Assembly: GCA_907165135.1 (NCBI GenBank)
Contig: OU015570.1
Coordinates: forward strand, 1,612,001 to 1,676,000
Origin: Oikopleura dioica
Lineage: Eukaryota > Chordata > Appendicularia > Copelata > Oikopleuridae
Reading direction: 5' to 3'
Length of the DNA: 64,000 nt
Below, one piece after another: positions 42,609 through 54,190 of the stretch. The first letter of the stretch is position 1; the number at the start of each line of letters is the position of its first letter. The position numbers and the translations under genes are program-made. Under the pieces are notes generated by a model, which saw only the letters and a program-made list of their open reading frames with translations, was not told the DNA's origin and did not search any database.

Positions 42609-45149
42609 ATGAGACGTCAAACAAAACTAAAATGGTTCTTTTTCAAATTACTTCTAGTCATAACCGCTCAAGAGAAACCCCTCCAAACACAAATGGAAGA
42701 GCCAGAACTCGTTACACCAACGAGCGTGAATACAACGAGAAACCAATTGTACTCCCCAACAAACATTAAGACAAAGATAATCGCACCTTTAGGTTTAGCC
42801 CTTGTTCTAGAACCCCAAAATACTACCTTACTAATAGAAAATTACCAGCCAGTGAAAAAGATCTTTCGTTTGAACTTCCTATTTTGGAATCAATGTTTGC
42901 TCACTGTGATGCTGAAATGCTAGAGACCATAAAAACTCAAATTGATAGCGATGAAAATTTTAAAGAGGTCTGCAAACAGGCCCTAGCTCTTCGACAGCAA
43001 TTCCTAGCGGAGATTAAGGAAGAAAGTGGATATTCAAGAAAAAGGAGAACAACACAAAAAACGGTGATCTCAATCATGCAAACAAAACCTTCTAGTGAAA
43101 CTGACAACAAACTTAGATGGACACCTCACCCGAATGATGTAATATTAACAAGCTGGACTCCTCCACCAACTATAGATAATAAAAATGATCGTGTTATTGA
43201 AATGACAGCACCGTCAATTCGCTCGACAGAGCCGCCGGAAGATAACAAGCTTAGATGGAGTCCGACGACTAAAAGGGCAACCACAACGACAACAGAGGCG
43301 CGCGTAGTGACAACAAAACCATCGACCACAACAAGAATGACAACCACGAAATACACTACAAAGCGTACGACCGTAAAATCGGAAAATCGATCAAGAAAGC
43401 AGCCCAGAACATCAAAAACAACAACAACAACAAGACGCCCAAAGACAACGAAGCGGCAAAACACAACAAGGCGGACAACAACGACGACAAACCGCCCAAA
43501 AACGACAAAACGAGCGGAGCCCACCACGACTAAACATAGAGAAAGGGTACTTCCAACAGTAGGCTATTTTCCGGACAAAAATGCAAGGTATCATCGAGGT
43601 ACGTGCATTAAGGACAACTCTCCAGTTGACTCCTACTGGCTTGGCGAGGTTGTTGATTGCACTGCTGAAGACTGTGAATGCTGTAGTCAATACACCTGTA
43701 AGTATGGGCTTCAAGTTGAGCATATAAAAGACTTGCTAACATATATGGCAGAAAATGGGCGAGGCGACCTTCTATATAAAGCTCAACACTTTTGTTTTGG
43801 CTCTCCAGCCTATTCAAGAAGGAAAAGATCAATGTCTATTTTTCAGTATTGGTCGCATGGGGAGCTCTCTCCCCTCCAGTATCAATACAGAGGTGAAGAA
43901 CCTCCGGGAAATGGAGGATGAGAAAATAAGCAAGTTGGCGAAACAAATGGTCACCTCAAGTGACTTGACCACTTCGATTAAAAGTGAAGATGCTAAAATA
44001 AGTCTTCTCAAAGACAGTTTATGTGTAGCCACTACTGACAATGTCAACAATCTGAGGCTCACAGAGCTTCGTCTCACCTATTCTGACCTAGCTTCAAAAA
44101 TTGAGCTCGCGATAAGGCGATGCTCGGGTGGCTCACTACCCAATGGCTTGCACTATAAAGTGTTAGCTCATGCCTGCAGCCATTTGAATCCCTCCAAGAT
44201 CATTGCTTGCTCGAATCCCGAGATTCTGGAATCAATGAAATGTCAAGTAGACACAGTTCTTATTGGTGAAGATAAAATCGATGTAAGAATCAAGGTCTTG
44301 ATTCCGATATTTGTTCCGAATGAGACTATCACCTCAATTTGAACGTTTCCTTTTCTAGACCAGAGTAGGCAACTAAAACAGGTTCATGACTTACCACGTC
44401 ACATATCAGTCACAAAAACTCATATTTTCAAATCAAACTGTGACCTTCAGGATAATCGCAAATATGCGATTTGCACTCTTGCGGACAATCTTGAGCCTTT
44501 GAATCTAAAATGTATTAATGCCATCCTTGGAGGAAATGAACACTTTATAAACATTTTTTGCAAAACAATTCCATATACTGGAGAATCATGTCTCGTGAGT
44601 AAACTACCTAGAGGAATGGGACTAGGTGTTTGGAGTATGACCCCACTTCCAGTTTCATATAAATCGGATGTTGAAAACATGTTAGGGAAGACGATCGATG
44701 TGATTCCTCCAAATTCACCGACAATATTAACTACTTCTGGTACATTTATAACATGCTCAGGAGTACCTTTTGACGTCCCAGAAGAGTCCAAAAATATTGA
44801 ACTCAATATAGTTCAGGACTTAGAGGTACACTTGCAGGATGTTCCACTCTTGGAAACGGATTTACATCTGCTTCAGAAGAGAATTTCCTCTCTGGCAGTT
44901 AAACAGGAACAAGATCACCGAAACCAAGTAAACAAAACTTCAACTCTTATTACGTCCATTTTGAACATCGAGCCTAAACATGAGGGAACGGCTCGGATAG
45001 TTTTTAAATACTTACTACTATTTGCAATCTTAATCTTAGGATACATCTTCCTAAGATGCATATGGAACTCGTTCCAAAAATGTAAGAAAACAACTCAAAC
45101 AACCATTGCTAATTTCAGAACCAATCAGATGAGAGACACGTCTGTGTAG
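42609..45149 (+). pseudogene. env: Env-like glycoprotein of element 3, broken
   Basis: The layout is that of a class I retrovirus-like envelope: hydrophobic signal near the start (KWFFFKLLLVITA, about 42630), a Thr/Lys/Arg-rich mucin-like stretch (43270-43540), a Cys-rich part (43600-43720), a furin-type site SRRKRS (43816-43835), a helical segment rich in Glu/Lys/Ser, and a C-terminal membrane anchor (FKYLLLFAILILGY, 45003-45055) with a short cytoplasmic tail. Breaks: a frame change in the overlap 42884-42923, another at about 43850-43900, and an in-frame TGA at 44340-44342. Env genes of Oikopleura Tor elements are known; this copy cannot make a full product. Confidence 0.75.
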
Positions 45150-46174
45150 AATATTCAGATAAAAATCCCCAGCTTGCTTAAAGGGTAAACTGCTTATAAT
45201 TATCTTTTTTTAAATGAACGCACCTTCATATTCGTCAATTGTTATTATCACAGAAGGTTTATTAATTTTCACTAAAATGAGTGACGCGAAAACTATAAAA
45301 TGCTTCTAGACCAAAGTTGAACCCATAACTGGAGTAACGATATTTGATTATTTCTTTAAATGCTAATGAAATGCTGCTTTAAGTAACACGAGAAATCAAG
45401 GATGAAAACAAGGCTTAAAAATAAAAAATATGTATACAATTATGTGCTTATCATTACTTTTATCTATGCTGCTTGCCGTAGAAAAAGAAAAGAAAAAAAA
45501 ATTAAAAATATAAATATTAAGATAAAAAAAAAAGATACGAGAAATAAAAAAAAAACGAAAAAAACCTGTACATAATGTATAATTTAAACTCTGTTTTAAC
45601 CTGCTTGTCAAGATTATCATCGTTTTGATAACCTGTATATACTGTATATAGTAATCTAACTTAATTCTTTAAATCATTATCATAATCATCAGCTGGTGCA
45701 GAAGGATTTTATTGAATCCACTGCAAAGCTGAATTTCTTCAATTTCCACAAAGTTCAATTATAACATGAAAACAGTTCAAAGCAAATTATTTTTCACTGC
45801 CAATTGTACATTTCTATTTTCACTGCCAATTGAAAATTATTTATTTTCACTGCCACTTGCCGACATCAAAGATCATTTTCTTTCCGTCATAAAACTTAAT
45901 TATCTTCTTTTATGTTAAAATAATTTCCCTTGCTTTATACATGAAAGCATTCTTCAATTTACAACCAGCTTTGCCACTGCCAATATTTATATTTAAAAAC
46001 TCATCAAAATCAAAAGATAGGCCAATAAGGGCCTCACCCCTCGTAAAATGTGCCACTTCAAAAAAAAAATACCACGATGTCACATCAGTTGCTCTCAACT
46101 AAATTAAAAGAAAAGAGTGAAAAACAGAAAAGGGACCTCTGTCCCGAGAAACGAAAAAAAAAAGAGAGTCAAGG
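45150..46174 (+). other. AT-rich gap between env and ORF4
   Basis: 1 kb without coding signals. TTATTTTCACTGCCAATTG-like units repeat three or four times at 45788-45860. The sequence just before ORF4 is purine-rich (AAAGAGAGTCAAGG). It may contain the acceptor or promoter for ORF4. Confidence 0.5.
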
Positions 46175-47410
46175 ATGTATGAAGATGCAGTAAACAGTCT
46201 TGTTTACCAGGAAAGAAGTTTAGCGACCCACCCAAACCTGGCAAGATGGATTTCGGGACCTGGCTTCTCAATTGCAGTATTCCTAGGAAGAGTTGCGGAG
46301 AGATTCAACTTAGCAGAACCGACAATACAGCCCCAAGCGGTCAACAGATTTGTGAAGAAAACAATGCTATTTTTGCATCCTGATAAGAACCTAGAAGTGA
46401 ACGAGGAACAGAGCGAACTACGGACCCGGTTGCTTTGCGTTAAAGGGCTAGTCACGGACAATTTCGAAATCATTTCGAAAATTGAGCGCGATCTGGAAGA
46501 GAAACGAAGAAGACTACAAGAACGAAAGAGGATGAAGGAACAAAGAGAACGCGAAAAAGCCGTAAAACAAGCGCAAGAAGAAAAGCGAAGAAAGGAAGAG
46601 CAAGACAGACTTAAAAAGGAAAAGCGGGAGCGGGAGAAACGACAGGCACAGGCAAAGGCCGAAGAAGAAGAGCGTAAAAGGAAAGAAGAAGAAGATCGTA
46701 AAAGAAAGGAAGAAGAAGATCGTAAAAGAAAGGAAGAAGACGATCGTAAAAGGAAACGAGAAGAAGAAGAAGAAGAACGTAGACGAAAGGATACTCGTAA
46801 ACGAGAAGAAGATGGGTCAGAACGCGAAGGTAATAAAAATAATTATGGTCAGGAACGGAACGAATGGAACGGAAGCACAGAAGGAATGGAATGGGACTCG
46901 AACACAAATGAACAATGGAACAACAGACGACGCTATGAGCGGCAAAATATGAGAACGTCACGGGAACAGGAGGCATTAAGAAGAATTCGGGATTTTAGAA
47001 GAACCATTCAAGTCCCGCCCACATCTTCGATAGGACCACTCTTGGCCTTGGAACACTGTGAGTCTTTGATGGAACAGCTTCCTCAAGAATATACAGTTGT
47101 GTACGAAAGTGAACTTTTCTTGGTCGTCCTAAAACAAAGACTCCAAATCCAGAAAAGATGTTTCGTCAAAACGCTTCTTCGGAACAAAGAAACATTAAGG
47201 AGTATTGGGAACGTTGGAACTCTGGAACTTGGTCGGCTTGGCCCGATCAATGTGGCGAATGTAAAACTGAACGATGGCAGAACTTTTCCAATGATTCAAA
47301 ATATTTTTACACTCCCGAGTTATCTTTCGTCAAGGCGCATCTCAATGCAGCCGTGGACCCAACAAATTTACAATCTTGGCGAACGATTGTACGATATCGT
47401 AGAAGACTGA
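46175..47410 (+). CDS. ORF4 of element 3: J-domain-like, charged coiled coil
   Basis: 411 codons, intact. Residues 55-71 read AVNRFVKKTMLFLHPDK, matching helix II and the HPD loop of DnaJ/auxilin-type J domains, which stimulate Hsp70 ATPase; LRTRLLCVKGLVTDNFEII would be helix III, and FSIAVFLGRVAERFN could be helix I. Residues about 100-240 are a very charged Lys/Arg/Glu coiled coil with an EEEDRKRK repeat. Residues about 270-411 form a separate domain I do not recognise (ALRRIRDFRRTIQVPP...). It lies between env and the 3' LTR on the sense strand, in the place of a viral accessory gene. The neighbouring genes are decayed, this one is not. A captured host chaperone fragment is one explanation; the J-domain call rests on motif and helix pattern only. 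Confidence 0.65.
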   Translation: MYEDAVNSLVYQERSLATHPNLARWISGPGFSIAVFLGRVAERFNLAEPTIQPQAVNRFVKKTMLFLHPDKNLEVNEEQSELRTRLLCVKGLVTDNFEIISKIERDLEEKRRRLQERKRMKEQREREKAVKQAQEEKRRKEEQDRLKKEKREREKRQAQAKAEEEERKRKEEEDRKRKEEEDRKRKEEDDRKRKREEEEEERRRKDTRKREEDGSEREGNKNNYGQERNEWNGSTEGMEWDSNTNEQWNNRRRYERQNMRTSREQEALRRIRDFRRTIQVPPTSSIGPLLALEHCESLMEQLPQEYTVVYESELFLVVLKQRLQIQKRCFVKTLLRNKETLRSIGNVGTLELGRLGPINVANVKLNDGRTFPMIQNIFTLPSYLSSRRISMQPWTQQIYNLGERLYDIVED

Positions 47411-47580
47411 AGGAACAAAAACGAACAACATGAATTCAGATAGATGACCCTTTTTGATTTAAGACCCTATTCATTTTTTTTCTCTGTACACTAACCTTTA
47501 TTCTATTATAACTGTATCTGAATGTACTAACCATATACCACTTTCTGAACCTGTGTACATTTCCCCCCCGGAGCCCCGAG

Positions 47581-47787
47581 TGTAGTAGCTAACTCTCGAG
47601 TGTGGCGCTCTTCGGGAGCTGACTCTATTTTTATCACTTGAATTATGATCAGAGCTCTCTCGGATCAGGACCTCAGTCCAACTTACAACCTGTTTCTGAA
47701 AACACCATCTCAAAATAAATCAACTTTTATAAAACAACTCTAGAGACTCATCATTTAGCAGACACATCTATTCAGCAGGTTACAACA
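47581..47787 (+). repeat. 3' LTR of element 3
   Basis: 207 bp; about six differences from the split 5' LTR (for example AACTCTCGAG versus AACCCTCGGG). CCCCCCCGGAG at 47565-47575 precedes it, but no clear polypurine tract was found. AGAT target duplication follows. Confidence 0.88.
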
Positions 47788-48265
47788 AGATTTGACTGCG
47801 CGGTCACCAAATTATGAGAACGAAAGTCTTGAAAGTTCGCTTCGACATATAGAGCGTTTCAATCGTAAATTAACGACGAGTGAAAGATATTGTCACAGTG
47901 CTGTTTTTATGAATATTCGGCTCCAAAACCCTTATGTTCGAGATGAATGGACTTACCTGCGTAATGTTATTCGAAGTAAAGTTGTTCTCAGTCGCTTAGG
48001 CTATAATTATTGACACTCCCACTGATTACAAAAAAGAGCAAAAATTGAAATTCTTGCGCCGCAATGCCATGATAAAATTTCCAATGTCGAAAATTATGAC
48101 TTGGACAATGATGCCGGCGTTGTTTTCAATTATATTATAAGGGAAACAGGAGTTAACTTAAAATTTGAAAATTTTTTCAGCTAACGCTCAAAGGGATCAA
48201 GAGATACCAGATTTTATTGAAGCTTGGTCGCCAAAACTCGCTGAAATTCTTCTTGGTGATACTTA
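47788..48265 (+). pseudogene. Coding exon split by element 3, right part
   Basis: The frame from 47792 (LTARSPNYENESLESS...) runs to TGA 48011-48013 and is in phase with the open frame left of element 3. Further protein-like pieces follow (about 48045-48140, and 48181-48265 after a TTTTTTCAG acceptor; NAQRDQEIPDFIEAWSPK), with no clean splice phase. Unknown family; possibly a host gene or another transposon. Confidence 0.35.
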
Positions 48266-48588
48266 GGGACTATCACGGGAGCGCGAGGGCCCAATTTTCG
48301 CTTTCCCAACTACCCGAAATAGCCATTCATTTTTCTTGATTTTTCCGACAATATATGTTTTCTTACCTGCTGATTTCAAATATGATTGAAAAATTGGCAA
48401 AAAAATATTGAATATTATGAATAATATCGAATTTATCTTTCAAAGATCGAAAAAGTATAGAGCTCGTCTTGCCTCGTCATTCTTATTTTGATATGTTCTC
48501 TATCAGACCCTTCTTTTTAATCTTTCAAAAAATAAATTTACTTGGTTCTACTAGTCGGCCACAATCATCAGATTAGTAAGCAAAAGTG

Positions 48589-48646
48589 ACGGCGCGCTAG
48601 TGCTTTACACGCTGCGCGGGGAGCCCGAAAAGCATTAGCGCGCGCC
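48589..48646. repeat. GC-rich hairpin
   Basis: GGCGCGCTAGTGCTTT pairs imperfectly with AAAGCATTAGCGCGCGCC around a CGCTGCGCGGGGAG loop. Also present in copy 2 at about 55907-55964. Confidence 0.5.
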
Positions 48647-49188
48647 ATAATCTCAGTGGGTGCTTGTTTTGACCCAGTACACGGAATCAGATGCAAACAA
48701 TACCGGGTGATTAACACAAAAAAGTTCCCGGATTTTTTTGTATAACCTTGCATCCCTTTTAGTTTTTTTTTTTGATGGCGACCAAACAGAAAGGGAAAAT
48801 AATATAAGAGGAATTCTCCAAACGATCGAATATATTTCTCAAAACTATTTAACTCATCTTGATGAAAACGAGAGTGGAGGCGATCATGGATGGTTTCTCG
48901 TTTTGGCTAGAAAAGGATAATTGACCATTTTATTTGCTCAAGAGGCTAACAGTGATGTTTGCAAGTGCCTTTGTATTTTACCTGAGCTTGAGCGCGGGTA
49001 CACTCTCTGAACTCGGGTCAAGCGTATTTGACAAGACGAACTGATTTTTGTTTTGGCTTTTCATCGCGCTTGTCATAGAAAGTTTTAAACCTGCCATAAG
49101 AGAAATTCGATCGAAGGCACTGCAATGGGCGCTGTTGAAATTTTGAACTAAGAAAATTCATTCTCTTAAAAATAAATTTGCTGCAAAA

Positions 49189-49452
49189 ATGTCGCAAAAA
49201 GAAAAGAGAATCCGCATGACATTGGCCGAGAAAAAAAGATATGCAGAGATTATAGTGAAGACGCCGGAGAAGAGTGATGCAAAGAAGATTATTAATGGGC
49301 TATTTCGAAAGACACATGATGGAAAAGACATTTCGACGCGGTTGGAGGTGGAAGAAGTACCACAAGTTCTAGTAAGAGAAGATGCCGACGCTGAAAAGCC
49401 ATCGACTTCAAAATCGCCAAAGAAGCAGCCGAAAATAACGGTTTTTTGTTAA
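49189..49452 (+). CDS. Short basic ORF, possibly pogo/Tigger-like N-terminus
   Basis: 87 codons, MSQKEKRIRMTLAEKKRYAE..., Lys-rich with a possible helix-turn-helix start like the TLAEK segment of Tigger/pogo transposases. About 110 bp downstream, GGCCTTAAGTTGGGGTTTCACTGTA (to 49580) reverse-complements to TACAGTGAAACCCC, a pogo-like terminus. No catalytic domain remains. The copy in unit 2 (56504-56776) ends three codons later because of T-run length. Confidence 0.35.
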   Translation: MSQKEKRIRMTLAEKKRYAEIIVKTPEKSDAKKIINGLFRKTHDGKDISTRLEVEEVPQVLVREDADAEKPSTSKSPKKQPKITVFC

Positions 49453-49993
49453 AAAGTAAATCTGTGAATAAAAATTGAAAAAATAGTGGCCTAAAGTTGG
49501 ATTTTTTCGGATGACAGATTTCGGAGATTTTTCAAAAAAGTGGCCTGAAGTTGCTCGGCCTTAAGTTGGGGTTTCACTGTATCAATGGGCAATTTATAAA
49601 TCTTTCTTTGAAAAAAGAAATACGGCTTACGCGGCGTCCACCCTAGCCGCGAGAGAAATGCCTGAGGGCGAATGCAGCGCTGTGCGCTTCGCGCCGCGCA
49701 AAAATGGTCAAAAATAGACCTTCAATCGTGAATTACAGTATGTTTGTCATCTGCTTCCCAAAATTTATCAACTGAATATTTTTCACCTCAATCGAAATAA
49801 TATATTTATCAAAAAATTTTCTGGGAAGCTTGTGACTAACATGTATTTAACATATATTTCCATATATCTCTTCAACCCTTTAATTTTTTTCTCTAAAATA
49901 TGTTTTTAACCTTTTAACAGATATATTAAACCTGTAAAAGTTTGAAAACAATACGATTTGTCTATCAAAAGATAGTATTTTTGGGCGCGAACG

Positions 49994-50197
49994 CTACAAA
50001 CAGGGAATCTTCAATGTCAAGAAATCTCCATTTTTAGATGTAAACTTATGTTCATCATCATCATCCATAAGTGGTTCGAAATAGATTACGACCTCTAAAA
50101 ATTTGAGAGAACTTTTCGTAAACTGGAAGATATTGTGCTCGACGTCGCTCTCTGTGAAAGTGAAGAACTTGAAGGAATTCCATGTGGTTTCCAACAA
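49994..50197 (-). CDS. Third-ORF fragment of element 4
   Basis: 67 codons, MLETTWNSFKFFTFTESDVE..., ending in IPCL. It reads away from the hAT insertion site and is in line with protein-like sequence on the other side of the hAT (about 54900-54740 minus), so the hAT probably landed in a third ORF downstream of the element 4 pol. The identical ORF in copy 2 is 57318-57521. Confidence 0.35.
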   Translation of the reverse strand: MLETTWNSFKFFTFTESDVEHNIFQFTKSSLKFLEVVIYFEPLMDDDDEHKFTSKNGDFLTLKIPCL

Positions 50198-50454
50198 GCA
50201 TTTTGAAGGAAAATTATGAATGTCCTAGGGTTAGGGTTCCGCACGATTGGACCAAAAATTTATTTTTTAATAAAATTTGGAGATTCCACCAAAAATATGC
50301 CAAGGAACTCATTCCTGGTCTCTGTTTTCCCCAAAAATCCCCCCTTCAGCCCTTTTTAGGGCTTCAAAGTAAATTTTGCCAAAGAGGCCTGCTGCGCGCT
50401 GATTGGCTGGCGCTCGTCGCGGGAATATAAATCGGGTAATGCTAACCACCGTCG

Positions 50455-50535
50455 ACCTGGAGTTGGCTGAGTGGTGAGCGCTTCTCTTTGCAAAGAGGAG
50501 GCGGCGAGCTCGAAGCCAGCTCGAACGCACCCCCT
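50455..50535 (+). repeat. tRNA-derived (SINE-like) sequence inside hAT
   Basis: GTTGGCTGAGTGGTGAGCGC resembles the A box and D arm of a Ser/Leu tRNA, and GAGCTCGAAGCC about 45 nt on resembles a B box. GCGCTCACCACTCAGCCAA at 50650-50668 is its inverse, so the two heads face each other. The same pair is in copy 2 (57780 and 57969). Confidence 0.5.
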
Positions 50536-51251
50536 TTTCCATGTTTGGCTTTCTAGCTTCAACATGGAAAACGCGGATGGGCCTCGAAAAAGAAAAATTC
50601 TTTTTGAGATTCGAGCTCACGCCCGTCCGCCAATCCTTTTTGAAGGACTGCGCTCACCACTCAGCCAACAGCTACTTGGGGGGTGGTCCCGTTTACCGAG
50701 TTTCGACTCGAAATTTCCGGAGTCAAAGTTTCCGGACATTTTTTGGATTTTAATCAATCCCCCCGATTTCGTCAACTTTGACTTCGAACTACTTTTTTTG
50801 GTCGGTTTTTAAAGGTTTTTAAAGGATGAGGGCTCATTTTGAAAATAGCAAAGTTTCGAAATCTTCAAAAATGGGATTCTCAGATTATTAATGAATTTTC
50901 TTGAAATTTTTACTTGTTTATATTCTGCCTATTTATGATATGCTTATTATTTATTATTTTCGAAATATTTTTTGCTTTATATATTATCTGGTTATTAGAA
51001 TTTAGTCATTATAAATGATAGACACTTTAAAAAAGCGAAAAATGATCAGAAATAGCATCATTTGGGCCCAATTCTGATGGAAAATTTTTATTTTTGAAAA
51101 AGCGGCCAAATTTAAGCTTTCTATAGAGCCCTTATTCGTCTAATTCTATCGACTCTCAAAAGTGGAAAAATTGCGGGACCCTGCGAAATTGAGTGAAAGA
51201 AAAAAGAGAAGTTATAACGACATAGTGATTTTCAGAATTTACATTTTAAAT

Positions 51252-53585
51252 TTACTGTGGAACAATGACAGATTTTTTAAATTTTCGCGGTATGAGCGCT
51301 AGCTGGCGTTGGTCTTCCTGTAGGCTTCTTCTTTTTCTCTCTTCGCGCTGAGTTTTCTGGCTTCTAAAAGCCGCCATCAGCTTCGATTCTGCTTCGTGCG
51401 GCTTAAGATCATCCAGCCATTCATTCAGCTTGTTAAATTTGGCTCGCCCGTTTTCGTACATCTTTTCGTGGCATAGATTTTGGATTGATTTCTCAAATCC
51501 CTTGAGAGTGGCGAAGGACGATTCTTAATTAAATTCAGATATGCTTTATTCAAAAGAAAATTACCGACTGCTCTGTTCGAGCAACTAATTTTTCTGTCGT
51601 CTGGCAAGTTCAAATTCTTTAGAAGCCCGAAATCCTTCATGTATTTCTTCAGACTTCCACCGACAACAGCAACAGCAACAGTGTTCAGTCGCTTGATTCT
51701 TGTTGCGGAAACCTTCTGGAATCTTTCTTCAATCAGTTCCACGGTTTTTAGATTCCTCGGATGAAGACATCAGAGCCGCCTGATCCAAAAGACACGAATA
51801 CGGCTCGTTTGAATCAACAATCGTCTTCATTCGCTGAATCACTGACTGGAACAAGTCTTTCAATCCCAGGAAAGACAGAGCTTCGTTGTTCACCTTTGAG
51901 ATCTTCTTGTGGAAATGATTGATGTTCGCGCAGTAGTTCAGGAACAATGTTGCAGCGTCGAGCAAAACCCCATTATCTCGACCGGAGCAAAGTTTGTGGA
52001 TCTGGTGAAACTTGCTGTCCTCAAAACTTCTTGTCATCATGTGCTTTGTCGCGTTCATCACCGTCGGAAAATGTCTCACAAGAGCGCCCGAGTTGCGACA
52101 GTCATTACCGAAGCGCTTGCCTATTAACATTAATTGAGAAAAATCATTCGAAGGAAGTTACCTAGATCGTGAGAGAAAATCTTTGTTCTGGTGCTCTCCA
52201 AATCGTATTTAAGAAGCAGCTGAAGCGATCGGCGACCATCCTGTTGGACGTACCCAAATTTTTCTGGTTTTCCGAAGACACTCTTCACAAGTTCCAGTAA
52301 GGTAAATGCTTCTTCATTGACCTCTTTTAACGCAGAACAGCTGTTCTTGTCGCAGTTCGAAACGCAGTGCATCGCACAAAAGAGTGATGGAGGTGCTTCC
52401 TTGTTGATTTCCCGCGTCAGTTTTTCTGCAACGATTGCGTTTGCGTTGATTTGAGCTGACTGCTGGTCAGACATAAGGAGATCAATCTTCTCGCCGATGA
52501 CTCGTCCCAAACTGGTCTTGTTTATGATCGCAATCATTTGGTCGGCAATTATTTGACTTGTACCTCCGATCGAACGCTCGGTTCCGATGAGATGAAGCTT
52601 GCCAGACTCGTCTATCAGCCCGACTGAAATCGTTTTGGATGCATCTAACATGGCTGCGCCGTCACTTGCGAGGTGGAATCGTTTGCCTTTAAGAATGACA
52701 TCTTTGGTGTGCTCTTCGTTCAAATACTTCAATGAATCACGAAGTCGCTCAAACCAGTCAGGCGATGGAACTCTTTTTTCTTCGCCCAGAAGCTCGGGAT
52801 AATACTTTGCTGTCGTTTTAAAGAAATTGTGGATGCTACTTGCTGTTTCTCCTTTAATAAGCATTTCCAGCGACAAGTTGATAAATTTGGGACTCCAAGT
52901 TCTGTTATCACCACCTTTTCCGTTACTAGGAAGTTTCCCGCTGCGAAGAAAAATATCGGTGATCGGCGATTTATCTTTAACCAGTTCCGGCTCATCATTT
53001 GCTTCCTGGATTTTGTCGACAACTTCATCTTCTTGGATTATTTCTTCTGATTCAGGCATCCATTTTTCCTCAAGCTCACCAGAATCTTCAATGAACACCT
53101 CGTTCATTTTGTCGTTGTTGTCTTCGTTGATTTCAGTCGTTTTCAATATTTGCGACAGACCAGTCGATCGGGTTCCAAGATCTTTCGCCGCAAAAGTAAC
53201 GCAATCTTCCTTCGAAAAACTCGTTTTCGATTCGAAACCAGTGCTCAAGGTCTCGACGAACCTGATTTTTTCTTTGTCAATTTCATTCCTTTCAAGCAAT
53301 TGTCAAAGACAAGTTCTGGTTGGTTTGTGATGATGTCTATGAAGGAGGATAGAAAAAATAACTTAGATGTATCATACCTTCGAGATAGGGAATTATCGCT
53401 GAATAAAATCCAGAAGTGTTTCTCGAATGTTTCTTTGCAATTTTCTCCAATTCTTCGGAATTCTCTAATATAGTTTCGAGGTATTCTCTTGAAAAGCCGG
53501 TGAATCGGACTTTCGTGTTGGAAGGCTTAATAATAAGCGGTGCGCGAAGGAACTTCATAAAAGATCGCTTGTTGAAAGAAAACAT
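51252..53585 (-). pseudogene. Transposase gene of the hAT-like element
   Basis: Exons read from about 53585 (MFSFNKRSFMKFLRAPLI), then 53299-52145, 52088-51729 and on to 51252. At least two 41-nt GT-AG introns are visible (about 53337-53377; 52089-52129). The main exon has WSPKFINLSLEMLIKGETAS, HLASDGAAMLDASK, LLMSDQQSAQINAN and CAMHCVSNCDKN, consistent with D...D...C-x2-H spacing of a DDE nuclease; the C-terminal part is Lys/Arg/Glu-rich. Frame breaks lie near 53300, 51745 (A5 run) and 51525. hAT assignment rests on the termini; the protein itself I do not recognise with certainty. Confidence 0.55.
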
Positions 53586-53847
53586 CTTGACGATAAAATT
53601 GAGAAAATTTACTCGCTCAATGATTCAAAAATTCGAATGAATTTTATTGCGTTAAAAAGTTAGGCTGAAATTGTAATCTAGAAAAAATTAAGTTTTCGAG
53701 AAAAAAATGCTTTTTAATTTCTAGAACTTCTACGTCAAGAAAAGACTGAGACAGCACATCAAGCGCAAGAACAGAAACTTTATTTGAAAGAGAGTAGAGT
53801 TTCTTAAAGAAGAGACAGCTATCATTTTTCGCCCCTAGTCCCCCTAT

Positions 53848-54190
53848 TTAAGGGATCCCCCGATCTCACCAACTTTGACCTCTATCTACTTTTTTGAGCT
53901 TACGTAGCTGGTTTTGGGCGCATTAGAAAGCCCGCTTCGAAAGGAGCAAATTCTGGTAGAATCAGCTTGCCAGCAAAACATTCGCTTATGCATTAGAGGC
54001 CGTCAAAGTGATTAACATTTTGAAAAATGGCCATTTTAGGTCATTTTTAAATCGTATCTACTTTTTTTGGGCTTTGGGATTCAAAATCTTTTTCGTTTAT
54101 CTAAAAGTATAGACGCTAATCTTTATTTTTTGGTAGAATCAGCATGATCGGATAAGTTAAGAAACGCGACGAATGTTTTTTGCACAGTTG
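53848..54190. mobile_element. Diverged TTAA-type MITE copy within hAT
   Basis: TTAAGGGATCCCCCGATCTC at 53848 and the following 340 bp align in reverse with 60640-61001 (shared blocks: CTTTGACCTCTATCTACTTTTTT, GCCCGCTT, GGTAGAATCAGC). The far end is not recognisable. Confidence 0.5.

Larger units (their letters stand above)
30530..47787 (+). mobile_element. LTR retrotransposon 3, env-bearing, with J-domain ORF
   Basis: Starts TGTAGTAG and ends TACAACA; AGAT on both sides (30526-30529 and 47788-47791) is a 4-bp target duplication. Without the inserted element 2 it is about 11.8 kb. The 207-bp LTRs differ at about six positions (roughly 3%), so it is older than element 2. Order: split 5' LTR, primer site, splice donor, gag, pol (PR-RT-RNH-IN), env, a 1-kb AT-rich gap, J-domain ORF, 3' LTR. 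Gag, pol and env are broken; the last ORF is intact. Confidence 0.9.

Noticed and set aside
43126-43723. Minus-strand Val/Phe-rich ORFs opposite env
   Set aside because: Antisense of the Thr/Arg-rich repeat stretch; no independent motif.
46611-46976. Minus-strand ORF rich in Leu/Phe/Tyr as a membrane protein
   Set aside because: It is the antisense of the Lys/Glu coiled coil of ORF4, which creates false hydrophobic segments.
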